Shown: positions 56,342 to 64,000 of the stretch, piece by piece | Layout of the letters: every line of letters starts with the position of its first letter | Numbering within the stretch: position 1 is the first letter of the stretch | Source: an uncultured Sphingomonadales bacterium | GTDB taxonomy: Bacteria > Pseudomonadota > Alphaproteobacteria > Sphingomonadales > Sphingomonadaceae | Assembly: GCA_937898525.1 (NCBI GenBank) | Contig: CALCBC010000130.1 | Coordinates: forward strand, 1 to 64,000 | Direction: 5' to 3' | Length of the DNA stretch: 64,000 bases | Notes under the pieces: model-generated | Databases searched by the model: none | Seen by the model: only the letters and a program-made list of their open reading frames with translations | What the model was told of the DNA's origin: nothing | Made by a program: the position numbers and the translations under genes

Positions 56342-59095
56342 TCAGGCGGCGACGGGTTCGGGTTCGGCGGCCGCCTCGAGCAACGCCTGCTCGATCTGCT
56401 TCAGGCGGTCCTTGCTGGTGACTTTCCCCCCGAGCAGGTCGGTGACGTAGAACGTGTCGACCGCACGCTCGCCGTACTGGGTGATGTGCGCCGAGTTGAC
56501 CATCAGCCGGTTGGCGAACAGGGCATGGGCAAGGCGGTTGAGCAGCGCCGGGCGGTCGCGGGCGTTGACCTCGATCACCGTAAAGCGGCCCGAAGCCTGG
56601 TTGTCGAACAGCACCTGCGGGCGAACCTCGAAGCTCTCGGCGCGGGCGCGCGCGAGCGGCCGGCGCGCGAGGCTCGGCACGAGGTCGACCCGGCCGGCGA
56701 GCGCGTCATCGATCGACTTCTGCAGCCGGGCAAGCTGGTCGGCCTCGCGAAAGGGTTTGCCGAGCGGGTCCTGCACGAGGAAGTTGTCGACCGCCTTGCC
56801 GACCCGCGTGGTGTGGATGCGCGCGTCGATGATGTTGGCGCCGGCGAGGTGGATCGCCCCGGCGATGCGGAAGAACAGGCCCGGGTGATCGTCGCCGATC
56901 ACGGTCACCAGCGTCGCCCCGCGCGCCGGATAGTACTGCGCATGGATCGACAGCTTGTCCTCGCGCGCCTTGGCCCCGGCATACTGCCTGATGTTGAGCG
57001 CGACGATGTCCTCTGGCTCGGCGATCCAGTAGGCATCGTCGAAACGGTCCTCGACCTCGTCGAGCAGGTGCGCCTCGCTGCCGAGGAACTGCGCAACGCG
57101 GACCTTCTTGGCGTCGATCCGCTCCTTGCGCCCGTGGCGCTTGTGCCCGAGGCGGATGCGCTCCTCGGCGAGCTCGTAGAGGTCGGCGAGGAGCTGGCGC
57201 TTCCAGCTGTTCCAGATGCCCGGCCCCACCGCGCGGATGTCGACGACCGTCAGCACCATGAGCTGGCGCAGCCGCTCGATCGTCTGCACCTGCTCGACGA
57301 AGTCGGTGATCGTCTTCGGATCGGACAGGTCGCGCTTGAACGCGGTCGCGCTCATCAGCAGGTGGTAGCGGACGAGCCACGAGACGAGCTCGGTCTCCGA
57401 CGGCTCCATGCCGAGCCGCGGGCACAGCTTGAGCGCGATCTCGGCCCCGAGCACCGAGTGGTCGCCGCCGCGCCCCTTGGCGATGTCGTGCAGCAGCGTC
57501 GCCACGTAGAGCACCCGGCGGCTGGCCAGCTGGGGCACGATCTCGGTCGCCAGGGGGTGATCCTCGGCGAGCTCGCCGCGCTCGATCTGCGCGAGCAGGC
57601 CGATCGCGCGGATCGTGTGCTCGTCCACCGTGTAGTGGTGGTACATGTCGAACTGCATCTGCGCGTTGACCTTGCCGAAGTCGGGGATGAAGCGGCCGAA
57701 CACGCCGGCCTCGTTCATCCACCGCAACACGGTCTCCGGATCGTTGTGCCCGGTCAGCAGCTTCATGAACAGCTCGTTGGCGCGCGGCTCGCGGCGTACG
57801 GCGTCCTTGATCAGCACCGAATCGCGCCGCGCCATGCGCATGGTCTCGGGGTGGATCTCGAGCCCTTCCTGCTCGGCCAGCTGGAACACCTCGATCAGTC
57901 GCGCGGGTTCCTGCCGGAACCAGTCGTCACCCGGCGCGCAGATGCGCCCGCCGACCACGCGGTAGCCCTTGAACATCCGCGGTCGGCTGCGGAAGCCCGC
58001 GAGCAGGCCGCGCGGGCGGCGGCGGCCCGCCATCTGTTCGTCGATGTGGGCGAGGAACACGCCCGTGAGGTGGCCGACGTGCTGCGCCTGCAGGAAATAG
58101 AACTGCATGAACCTCTCGACCGCGCTCTTCCCGGGACGGTCGCGGTAGTTCATCCGCCGGGCGACCTCGCGCTGGAGGTCGAAGGTCAGCCGATCTTCGG
58201 CGCGCCGGGTGATCGTATGCAGGTGGCAGCGGACCGCCAGCATGAACCCCTCGGCGCGGCGGAAGCTCGCGTATTCCTCGGGCGTGAACAGGCCGACGTC
58301 GACCAGTTCGGCCGCACTCCGGACCCGGTGGATGTACTTGCCGATCCAGTACAGCGTCTGCAGGTCGCGCAGGCCGCCCTTGCCGTCCTTGACGTTGGGC
58401 TCGACCACGTAGCGGCTGTCGCCCATCCGCCGGTGGCGGGCGTTGCGCTCGGCGAGCTTCTCCGAAACGAACTGCGCTTCAGAGCCGGGAACGACGTCGC
58501 TCCAGAAGCGGCGGCTGGCTTCCTCGTAGAGGCCCTGGTCGCCCCACAGATAGCGGCCCTCGAGGATCGCCGTGCGGATCGTCAGGTCGGCCTTCGCCAT
58601 CTTGACCATCTCGTCGAGCGAGCGGCTCGAGTGGCCGACCTTGATGCCGAGGTCCCACAGGTAATAGAGCATCGCCTCGATCGCCTGCTCGCATTGCGGC
58701 GGCGTCCGCCCGGGGGTGATGAAGGCGATGTCGACGTCCGAATGGGGCGCCATTTCACCGCGGCCATAGCCCCCGACGGCGATCAGCGTCAGCCGCTCCG
58801 CCTTGCCGCGCTTCTCTGCCGGCAGAAGGTCGGCGAAGACGTGATCGTGGATCACGCGGATCAGCTGGTCGATCAGGAAGGCGTGGCCGTGGGTGATCTC
58901 GTGCCCCGCGCTCGGGTGCGCCGCGAGCCGCGTGGTCAGCTCGGCACGGCCCGCTTCCAGCGCCTCGCGCAGCAGGGCGACGATCCGCGGCCGCGCCTTC
59001 TGCGGGCCCTGTTCAGCGACCGCCTCGGCGACCGCGGCGGCCAGCTGACGGCGGTCGATCACGGCTCGCTGGTTCGGGATCCTGAGGGCGCTCAC
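56342..59095 (-). CDS. glnD: Bifunctional PII uridylyltransferase / uridylyl-removing enzyme
   Basis: A 917-residue GlnD. The nucleotidyltransferase site is LIAVGGYGRGEMAPHSDVDI, the GlnD-linker domain follows, the HD hydrolase is in VATLLHDIAKGRGGDHSVLG and two C-terminal ACT domains start near TLVTVIGDDHPGLFFRIAGA and FTVIEVNARDRPALLNRLAH. It adds or removes UMP on PII to signal nitrogen status; gltB at the left edge of the window belongs to the same regulated pathway. I chose GTG 59095 with GGAAAGG upstream; ATG 59107 would add four residues. Its end abuts the MscS fragment. Confidence 0.95.
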   Translation of the reverse strand: MSALRIPNQRAVIDRRQLAAAVAEAVAEQGPQKARPRIVALLREALEAGRAELTTRLAAHPSAGHEITHGHAFLIDQLIRVIHDHVFADLLPAEKRGKAERLTLIAVGGYGRGEMAPHSDVDIAFITPGRTPPQCEQAIEAMLYYLWDLGIKVGHSSRSLDEMVKMAKADLTIRTAILEGRYLWGDQGLYEEASRRFWSDVVPGSEAQFVSEKLAERNARHRRMGDSRYVVEPNVKDGKGGLRDLQTLYWIGKYIHRVRSAAELVDVGLFTPEEYASFRRAEGFMLAVRCHLHTITRRAEDRLTFDLQREVARRMNYRDRPGKSAVERFMQFYFLQAQHVGHLTGVFLAHIDEQMAGRRRPRGLLAGFRSRPRMFKGYRVVGGRICAPGDDWFRQEPARLIEVFQLAEQEGLEIHPETMRMARRDSVLIKDAVRREPRANELFMKLLTGHNDPETVLRWMNEAGVFGRFIPDFGKVNAQMQFDMYHHYTVDEHTIRAIGLLAQIERGELAEDHPLATEIVPQLASRRVLYVATLLHDIAKGRGGDHSVLGAEIALKLCPRLGMEPSETELVSWLVRYHLLMSATAFKRDLSDPKTITDFVEQVQTIERLRQLMVLTVVDIRAVGPGIWNSWKRQLLADLYELAEERIRLGHKRHGRKERIDAKKVRVAQFLGSEAHLLDEVEDRFDDAYWIAEPEDIVALNIRQYAGAKAREDKLSIHAQYYPARGATLVTVIGDDHPGLFFRIAGAIHLAGANIIDARIHTTRVGKAVDNFLVQDPLGKPFREADQLARLQKSIDDALAGRVDLVPSLARRPLARARAESFEVRPQVLFDNQASGRFTVIEVNARDRPALLNRLAHALFANRLMVNSAHITQYGERAVDTFYVTDLLGGKVTSKDRLKQIEQALLEAAAEPEPVAA

Positions 59096-59201
59096 CCGCC
59101 TTTCCATAAGGCCAAAGCGAGCCCATGCAATCGTTCGCGGGCTTGGCGCGGAACCGCGTTCCGTGCCAAAGCGCGCGGACCGAGAGGGGAACCTGACGCC
59201 G

Positions 59202-60110
59202 ATGCTCGACTTGCTCGCCGCCGCCACTGCCGCCGGAGAGGCGATCCGCTGGGACATGGGCCCCGAACCGGGCATCCATCTCGGGTTCTTCACGATCCGC
59301 TATTATTCGCTCGCCTACCTCGCGGGGATCGTCCTCGCCTGGTGGCACCTGTCAAAGATGGTCAAGGCGCCCGGCGCGCCGATGGCGCAGCGCCATGTCG
59401 ACGACCTGTTCTTCTACTGCACGCTCGGGGTGATCATCGGCGGCAGGCTCGGCTATGCCGCCTTCTACAAGCCGGAGCTGTTCACCCACTTCACGCCCGG
59501 GTTGACCGTGAGCTGGGACCTGCTGCGGCTGTGGGACGGCGGAATGAGCTTCCACGGCGGGGTGATCGGCACGACGCTGGCGATCGCGTGGGTCGCGTGG
59601 CGCGGCAAGCTGAGCTTCGTGCGCGTGTGCGACTACATCGCGGTCAACGTCGGGTTCGGGATGCTGTTCGGGCGCATCGCCAACTTCATCAACGGCGAGC
59701 TGTGGGGCATGCCGAGCAACGTGCCGTGGGCGATGATGTTCTGCGAACGGCGCGACATGCAGGGCATCTGCACCGCGTTCGGCGCGCCGCGGCACCCGAG
59801 CCAGCTCTACGAGGCCGCGCTCGAGGGCGCGCTGGTCATCGCGGTCATGCTGCCGCTGTTCTGGAAGACGCGTGCGCGCTACCGCCCCGGCCTGCTCGTC
59901 GGCGCGTTCACCGCGCTGATCGCCACGGCGCGGTTCGTCGTCGAGTTCTTCCGCGAGCCCGACGAGCACCTGCAGGAGTTCGCGATGCAGACCGGGCTGC
60001 ACATGGGCCAGTGGCTGAGCCTGCCGCTGATCCTGGCCGGTCTGGGGCTCGTCGTGTGGGCGCTGCGGCGGCCCGAGCTCGCGAGCGGATACAAGCCGGC
60101 GCAGGCATGA
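59202..60110 (+). CDS. lgt: Prolipoprotein diacylglyceryl transferase
   Basis: A 302-residue polytopic enzyme. Family marks are IRYYSLAYLAGIVLAWWHL, GVIIGGRLGYAAFY, LRLWDGGMSFHGGVIGTTLA, the signature GRIANFINGELWG, and RHPSQLYEAALEGALVI. It transfers diacylglycerol from phosphatidylglycerol to the lipobox Cys of prolipoproteins, of which several are encoded here. I chose ATG 59202 (MLDLLAAATAAG); GTG 59163 would add 13 residues. Its TGA overlaps the methyltransferase start (ATGA). Confidence 0.96.
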   Translation: MLDLLAAATAAGEAIRWDMGPEPGIHLGFFTIRYYSLAYLAGIVLAWWHLSKMVKAPGAPMAQRHVDDLFFYCTLGVIIGGRLGYAAFYKPELFTHFTPGLTVSWDLLRLWDGGMSFHGGVIGTTLAIAWVAWRGKLSFVRVCDYIAVNVGFGMLFGRIANFINGELWGMPSNVPWAMMFCERRDMQGICTAFGAPRHPSQLYEAALEGALVIAVMLPLFWKTRARYRPGLLVGAFTALIATARFVVEFFREPDEHLQEFAMQTGLHMGQWLSLPLILAGLGLVVWALRRPELASGYKPAQA

Positions 60111-61168
60111 GCGGTCCGGCGGCAGCCGGGAGCCTGGCGGAGACCTTCCGCCGGCTGATCGCCGCCACGGGGCCGATCAGCCTGATGCACTACATGGGCG
60201 AATCGAATGCCCACTACTACGCGTCGAAGGACCCGCTCGGCGCTGGCGGCGACTTCGTCACCGCGCCCGAAGTCAGCCAGATGTTCGGCGAGCTGGTCGG
60301 TGTCTGGCTGGCCGACATCTGGAACCGCGCCGGACGGCCGGCCAACGTCCGCTACGTCGAGCTCGGCCCCGGCCGCGGGACGCTGGCGCGCGACGCGCTG
60401 CGAGCGATGGCGCGCTTCGGCATGGAACCGAAGGTGCACCTGGTCGAGGGCTCCCCGGCCTTGCGCAAGATCCAGCTTGCCGCGGTCGCAGATGCCCAGT
60501 TCCACGACGACCTGTCGGGGGTCCCGGCAGACGGGCCGATCCTGCTGGTCGCCAACGAATTCCTCGACGCGCTGCCGGTCCGCCAGCTCGTACGCACGGC
60601 CGAGGGCTGGCGCGAAGTCGTCGTCACCACCGACGGCGAAGGGCGCTTCGTGCTTGGCCCGGGTCCGCGGCCGATGGACGCCGCGGTGCCCGAATCGCGT
60701 CGCGAGGCGCCCGAAGGCACGATCCTCGAAACCTGCCCGGGCGCCGCGGCGACGGTGTTCGAAGTGGCCGGCCGCCTCGCCCGGCAGGGCGGCGCGGCGC
60801 TGTTCATCGACTACGGCCACGCCGAGCCGCGCACCGGCTCGACCCTGCAGGCGGTCCGCGCGCACCGGAAAGTCGATCCGTTCGAGGCGCCGGGAGAGGC
60901 CGACCTGACCGCGCACGTCGACTTCGCAATTCTCGCCAACGTCGCCCGCTCGCGCGGCGCACGCTGGCTCGGCACCGCCGAGCAGGGTGCCTGGCTGCGC
61001 GCGCTCGGCCTCGAGGCCCGCGCGGCTGCTCTCGCGGCAAGCGCGCCCCACGAACGCGAGGCGCTGGAGCGGGCCGTCGAGCGGCTTGCGGGCGACGAGC
61101 AGATGGGCCGGCTGTTCAAGATCATGGGGCTCGCCGGGCCCGACTGGCCCGACGGCGCTGGATTCTAG
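60107..61168 (+). CDS. NDUFAF7/MidA-like class I SAM-dependent methyltransferase
   Basis: A 353-residue protein of the MidA/NDUFAF7 family: ISLMHYMGESNAHYYASKDP, LGAGGDFVTAPEVSQMFGEL, RYVELGPGRGTLARDALRAM (SAM motif I), LLVANEFLDALPVRQLV and FIDYGHAEPRTGSTLQAVRA. The mitochondrial relative methylates an Arg on complex I; the bacterial target is less clear. ATG 60107 overlaps the lgt stop. The MFS gene follows four bases later, so lgt, this gene and the transporter likely form one operon. Confidence 0.92.
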   Translation: MSGPAAAGSLAETFRRLIAATGPISLMHYMGESNAHYYASKDPLGAGGDFVTAPEVSQMFGELVGVWLADIWNRAGRPANVRYVELGPGRGTLARDALRAMARFGMEPKVHLVEGSPALRKIQLAAVADAQFHDDLSGVPADGPILLVANEFLDALPVRQLVRTAEGWREVVVTTDGEGRFVLGPGPRPMDAAVPESRREAPEGTILETCPGAAATVFEVAGRLARQGGAALFIDYGHAEPRTGSTLQAVRAHRKVDPFEAPGEADLTAHVDFAILANVARSRGARWLGTAEQGAWLRALGLEARAAALAASAPHEREALERAVERLAGDEQMGRLFKIMGLAGPDWPDGAGF

Positions 61169-61171
61169 CCG

Positions 61172-62437
61172 GTGGCCGGGGCCCACCGCGTTTCGAACCG
61201 GTCGCTCGCGGTGGCAGCCTTCTCGACGGTGGTCGAGTGGTACGACTTCACGCTCTACCTCTACTTCGCCACCGTGCTCGCCCGCGTGTTCTTCGGCGGC
61301 GGCGAGGGCTCGCTGTTGGCGACGCTCGGCGGTTTCGCGGTCGCGTACGTGATGCGGCCAGTCGGGGCCGTGGTGTTCGGACACGTCGGGGACCGGCGCG
61401 GCCGGCGGCCGATGCTGCTGCTGTCGATGATGGTCATGTCGGCGGCGATGCTGGCCACCGCGCTGTTGCCGACCCACGCGCAAGTCGGCCCGGCGGCCGC
61501 CTGGCTGCTGATCGGCCTGCGCTGCGTGATGGGGTTTTCGGTCGGCGGCGAGTACACCGGCGTCATCGCCTACCTGCTCGAAGGCGCGCGGCCCGGGCGG
61601 CGCGGACTGATCGCCAGCCTGGCGGCCGCCTCGAGCGAGGTCGGCGCGCTGCTCGCCGTGGCGGTCGCGGCTCTGACGGTCAGCATGACCTCCGAGGCCG
61701 AGTTGCAGAGCTGGGGCTGGCGGATCCCGTTCTTCGTCGGCGCGGCGCTCGCGGGCGCCGTTTGGCTGGCGCGCCGGGCGATGGACGAATCGCCCGACTT
61801 CGAGCGGCTGCGCGAGGCCGGTGCGCTGGCCGCAAGGCCGCTTGCGCACGCCGTGTCGCGGCAACGCGCGGCACTGGCGCGCGCCTTCGCCATCTCGGCG
61901 CTTGGCTCGATCACCTATTACGTCGGCATCACCTACGTCCCCGCGTTCCTCGCCGCGGCCGGGACGATGGACGAGGAAGGCGCGCTGTGGCTGTCGACCG
62001 CGGCCGCCGTGGCCGTCATCCTCGTCACACCGCTGGTCGGCCTCCTCGCCGACCGCATCGGGCGCAAGCCGACGCTGATCGCGCTCGCCGTGCTCAGCGC
62101 GGCGCTGCCGGCGACGCTGTTCGCCCTGATGGCCGGCGCCTCGGCGGCAGGCGCGCTGTTGGGTGCGGTCGTGCTGGCGCTTGTCGCCGGCGGCGTCAGC
62201 GCTGTCGGCGCGATCGCCACCGGCGAGCAGTTCACCGAGGAAAGCCGGGCGAGCGGGCTCGGGCTCGGCTATACGCTGGCGACCGTGCTGTTCGGCGGCC
62301 TTACGCCGTGGGCCGCGCAGTGGCTTGTCGACCGGACGGGCACGGCGGAAGTACCGGGTTTCATGATCGCCGCGGTCGCGCTCGCGGTGCTGCCGGTCTT
62401 CGCGACGATGCGCGAGACCGCTCCGCGCCGCGGCTAG
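61172..62437 (+). CDS. MFS transporter of the metabolite:H+ symporter (MHS) type
   Basis: A 421-residue twelve-helix transporter. AFSTVVEWYDFTLYLYFATV and GHVGDRRGRRPMLLLSMMVM are the MHS (ProP/KgtP-like) N-terminal marks, and FSVGGEYTGVIAYLLEGARP, DESPDFERLREAGAL and LLADRIGRKPTLIALAVL continue the pattern. It should import a carboxylate, osmolyte or amino acid with protons. The substrate is unknown. GTG 61172 is three bases after the methyltransferase stop. The stop codon overlaps the end of the HWE kinase gene. Confidence 0.9.
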   Translation: MAGAHRVSNRSLAVAAFSTVVEWYDFTLYLYFATVLARVFFGGGEGSLLATLGGFAVAYVMRPVGAVVFGHVGDRRGRRPMLLLSMMVMSAAMLATALLPTHAQVGPAAAWLLIGLRCVMGFSVGGEYTGVIAYLLEGARPGRRGLIASLAAASSEVGALLAVAVAALTVSMTSEAELQSWGWRIPFFVGAALAGAVWLARRAMDESPDFERLREAGALAARPLAHAVSRQRAALARAFAISALGSITYYVGITYVPAFLAAAGTMDEEGALWLSTAAAVAVILVTPLVGLLADRIGRKPTLIALAVLSAALPATLFALMAGASAAGALLGAVVLALVAGGVSAVGAIATGEQFTEESRASGLGLGYTLATVLFGGLTPWAAQWLVDRTGTAEVPGFMIAAVALAVLPVFATMRETAPRRG

Positions 62438-63936
62438 CCCGAGACCGCGGCCTTGGAGACGGTCAGGTCGCAGACCAGCCCGTCCGGCTCGAAGCGCCGG
62501 TCCCACGTCCCGCCGAGCTGGCCGGTGACGCTCATCTCGACCAGCCGCGAGCCGAATCCCTCGGCCATCTTTCCCTTCGGCTTCGGCCCGCCCCGCTCGA
62601 CCCAGCGCAACACCAGCGTGTCGCCGACGTCGTCGATCGTCAGGTCGATCAGGCCCTCGTCGACCGACAGCGCGCCGTACTTGGCCGAGTTGGTCGCCAG
62701 CTCGTGGAACACCAGCGCCAGCGGCGTGGCCGCACGCGCCGCGATGCGCACGTCGTCGCCGTGCACCGCGATCTGCGAGCGGCCGGCGATCCGGTAGGGG
62801 CTGAACAGGTCGGCGAGCATGCCGTGCAGGCTCCGCTGACGTTCGTCCCCGGCCGGGCGGACGTAATCGTGCGCGCGGCCGAGCGCGCGCAGCGTGTCGA
62901 TCAGCTCCTCGCCGAAGGTCTTGTGCTCGGGCTGCTTGCGCACGGCGAGCGAAACCAGGCTCGCGACCACCGCGAAGATGTTCTTGATCCGGTGCGACAG
63001 CTCGCGCGCGAGCAGGTCGCGGCTCTCGGACAGGACGTGCGCGTCGTGCACGTCGACCGCGGTGCCGAACCACCGCGCCGGCCGTCCGTCGGGGCCGAGC
63101 ACCGGCACCGCGCGGGCCATCATCCACCGGTACTCGCCGTCATGACGGCGGACCCGGTGCATGATCTCGTAGGTCTCGCCGGTCTTCAGGCACTCACGCC
63201 AGCGCGCGTTGGCCGCCGGGAAGTCGTCCGGATGGATCGCCCCGCCGTCCTCGTGCGAGTTGTCGCCGGTGAATTCGAGCAGCTGCCGGTTGAAATAGTC
63301 GAAGTTGCCCTCGCCGTCCGAGGACCAGGCGATCGCCGGGATCGAATCCGCGAGCGCCCTCAGGTGCGCCTCGCGCCGCTCGAGCTCGGCCGTCGATTCG
63401 AGCTCGACGCGCCGCGCCTCCAGCCGCCGCATCACCGCCTGGCCGAGCACTTCCAGCCCGTGGCGCTGTAGCGGCGACATCCCCTCGGGACGCGGCTCGG
63501 TGCCGACCACGCACAGCGCCCCGAGCGGCAGGCCCTCTTTCGTCAGCAGCGGCTGGCCCGCGTAGTAGCGGATGCCCGGCTCGCCGGTGACCAGCGGATT
63601 GTCGAGGAAACGCGGATCGAGAGTCGCGTCGCGCACTTCCATCACCCCGCCGTGCACCATCGCGTGCGAGCAGAACGAGGTGCTGCGCGGGTTCTCGGTC
63701 TCGTCGGTGCCCTGCCGCGCGAGGAAGTGCTGCGTCTCGCCGATGAGCAGGCTGACGAGCGAGATCGGGGTGTCGAACAACTCCGCCGCGAATCGCGTGA
63801 TTCCCGTGAGCTCGGGATCGTCCTGCAGCCCTTCGATCCCGTAGGTCTCGCGCACGGCCTCGCGAGCGGCCTCGGCCGCAGCGTCGAGCGCAGGCATCGG
63901 CCCAGCCGAGCCGGGGAACGAGTGGGCGACGTTCAA
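62434..63936 (-). CDS. GAF-PAS HWE-family sensor histidine kinase
   Basis: A 500-residue soluble kinase from TTG 63936 (GGAGAGAG ahead). A GAF domain (residues ~30-185: FAAELFDTPISLVSLLIGET, FCSHAMVHGGVMEVRDATLD) and a PAS domain (~195-325: ALADSIPAIAWSSDGEGNFD, WFGTAVDVHDAHV) precede the HWE kinase core: RELSHRIKNIFAVVASLVSL, LVFHELATNSAKYGALSVDE, RWVERGGPKPKGKMAEGFGS. In alphaproteobacteria such kinases often feed the general stress response or sense light; no photoreceptor Cys motif (NCRFL) is present, so the signal is unknown. No response regulator is adjacent in the window. Confidence 0.92.
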   Translation of the reverse strand: MNVAHSFPGSAGPMPALDAAAEAAREAVRETYGIEGLQDDPELTGITRFAAELFDTPISLVSLLIGETQHFLARQGTDETENPRSTSFCSHAMVHGGVMEVRDATLDPRFLDNPLVTGEPGIRYYAGQPLLTKEGLPLGALCVVGTEPRPEGMSPLQRHGLEVLGQAVMRRLEARRVELESTAELERREAHLRALADSIPAIAWSSDGEGNFDYFNRQLLEFTGDNSHEDGGAIHPDDFPAANARWRECLKTGETYEIMHRVRRHDGEYRWMMARAVPVLGPDGRPARWFGTAVDVHDAHVLSESRDLLARELSHRIKNIFAVVASLVSLAVRKQPEHKTFGEELIDTLRALGRAHDYVRPAGDERQRSLHGMLADLFSPYRIAGRSQIAVHGDDVRIAARAATPLALVFHELATNSAKYGALSVDEGLIDLTIDDVGDTLVLRWVERGGPKPKGKMAEGFGSRLVEMSVTGQLGGTWDRRFEPDGLVCDLTVSKAAVSG

Positions 63937-64000
63937 AGGTCTCTCTCCGGCAGGCCGACAGCAGAACCCTTCGGCCGCAGTTCGTCAATCAGTAAGATTC

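Noticed and set aside
56486..61168. Upstream 5' extension making a 1560-residue plus-strand protein ending in the methyltransferase
   Set aside because: The N-terminal part is antisense to glnD and in a shadow frame across lgt; the methyltransferase has a proper ATG at 60107 overlapping the lgt stop.
59879..63127. A 1082-codon open frame on the minus strand across the methyltransferase and MFS genes
   Set aside because: Arg/Gly/Asp-rich with no motifs and antisense to lgt, the methyltransferase and the MFS transporter.
1..64000. tRNA, rRNA, integrase, transposase or phage genes anywhere in the window
   Set aside because: None could be recognised by eye on either strand; a scan with a tRNA finder would settle the tRNA part.

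Overview
The window is 64 kb of very GC-rich, densely coded bacterial chromosome. It has no tRNA, rRNA, CRISPR array, insertion sequence or phage gene that I can see. The gene set points to an alphaproteobacterium of the Sphingomonadales, probably Erythrobacteraceae: exosortase A (XrtA)-associated glycosylation genes, an intracellular PHA depolymerase, phenylalanine hydroxylase, an HWE-family sensor kinase, GlnD and an Lgt/NDUFAF7-like pair. Short palindromic intergenic repeats and frequent GTG/TTG starts fit this. The taxonomic call is inference from gene content, not a computed placement.

Layout. 1-5.8 kb: the N-terminal part of gltB (cut by the window edge), an unknown membrane protein, then two XrtA-associated genes (glycosyltransferase and O-antigen-ligase-like protein) with a tiny membrane ORF between them. 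5.8-14.2 kb: membrane sulfatase-like enzyme, PhaZ, an ABC exporter, an M13 peptidase and UppP. 14.2-18.9 kb: a GlsB/YeaQ-like membrane protein, several small acidic lipoproteins around phhA, and recQ. 18.9-20.4 kb: an SPFH protein / Arc-type RHH regulator / small membrane protein operon behind an AT-rich palindromic operator. 20.5-24.4 kb: LLM oxidoreductase, a beta-helix protein, a LytTR regulator divergent from a DUF1579-like protein, and a GNAT. 24.4-31.9 kb, mostly minus strand: ribA-like/xth, lolA/rpmG, arfB/RluA-type synthase, and an aminotransferase with a pabB-pabC fusion. 31.9-43.6 kb: HerA-like ATPase, M1 peptidase, an EF-hand protein/response regulator/histidine kinase operon, cupin, aminopeptidase P and oligopeptidase B. 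43.7-51.6 kb: thioesterase, alanine dehydrogenase, small hypotheticals, SGNH hydrolase, NTF2-like proteins and FtsK. 51.8-64 kb: thiE-like, yggS, a PDZ/multi-TM/GAF protein with no kinase domain, a BON-MscS channel broken by a one-base frameshift, glnD, lgt, an NDUFAF7-like methyltransferase, an MFS transporter and an HWE kinase.

How the genes work together. Themes are envelope maintenance (UppP, Lgt, LolA, FtsK, MscS, ABC exporter, XrtA-linked glycosylation), nitrogen and amino-acid metabolism (GltB, GlnD, Ald, PhhA, an aminotransferase), peptide breakdown (M13, M1, M24 and S9 peptidases) and small signalling modules. Many neighbours overlap by 4-11 bases (ATGA, GTGA, TTGA or ATGGATGA junctions), implying translational coupling. 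The items most worth following up are the SPFH/RHH operon with its operator, the frameshifted mscS, the XrtA-linked pair with its micro-ORF, the kinase-less PDZ/GAF membrane protein, and the palindromic repeats.
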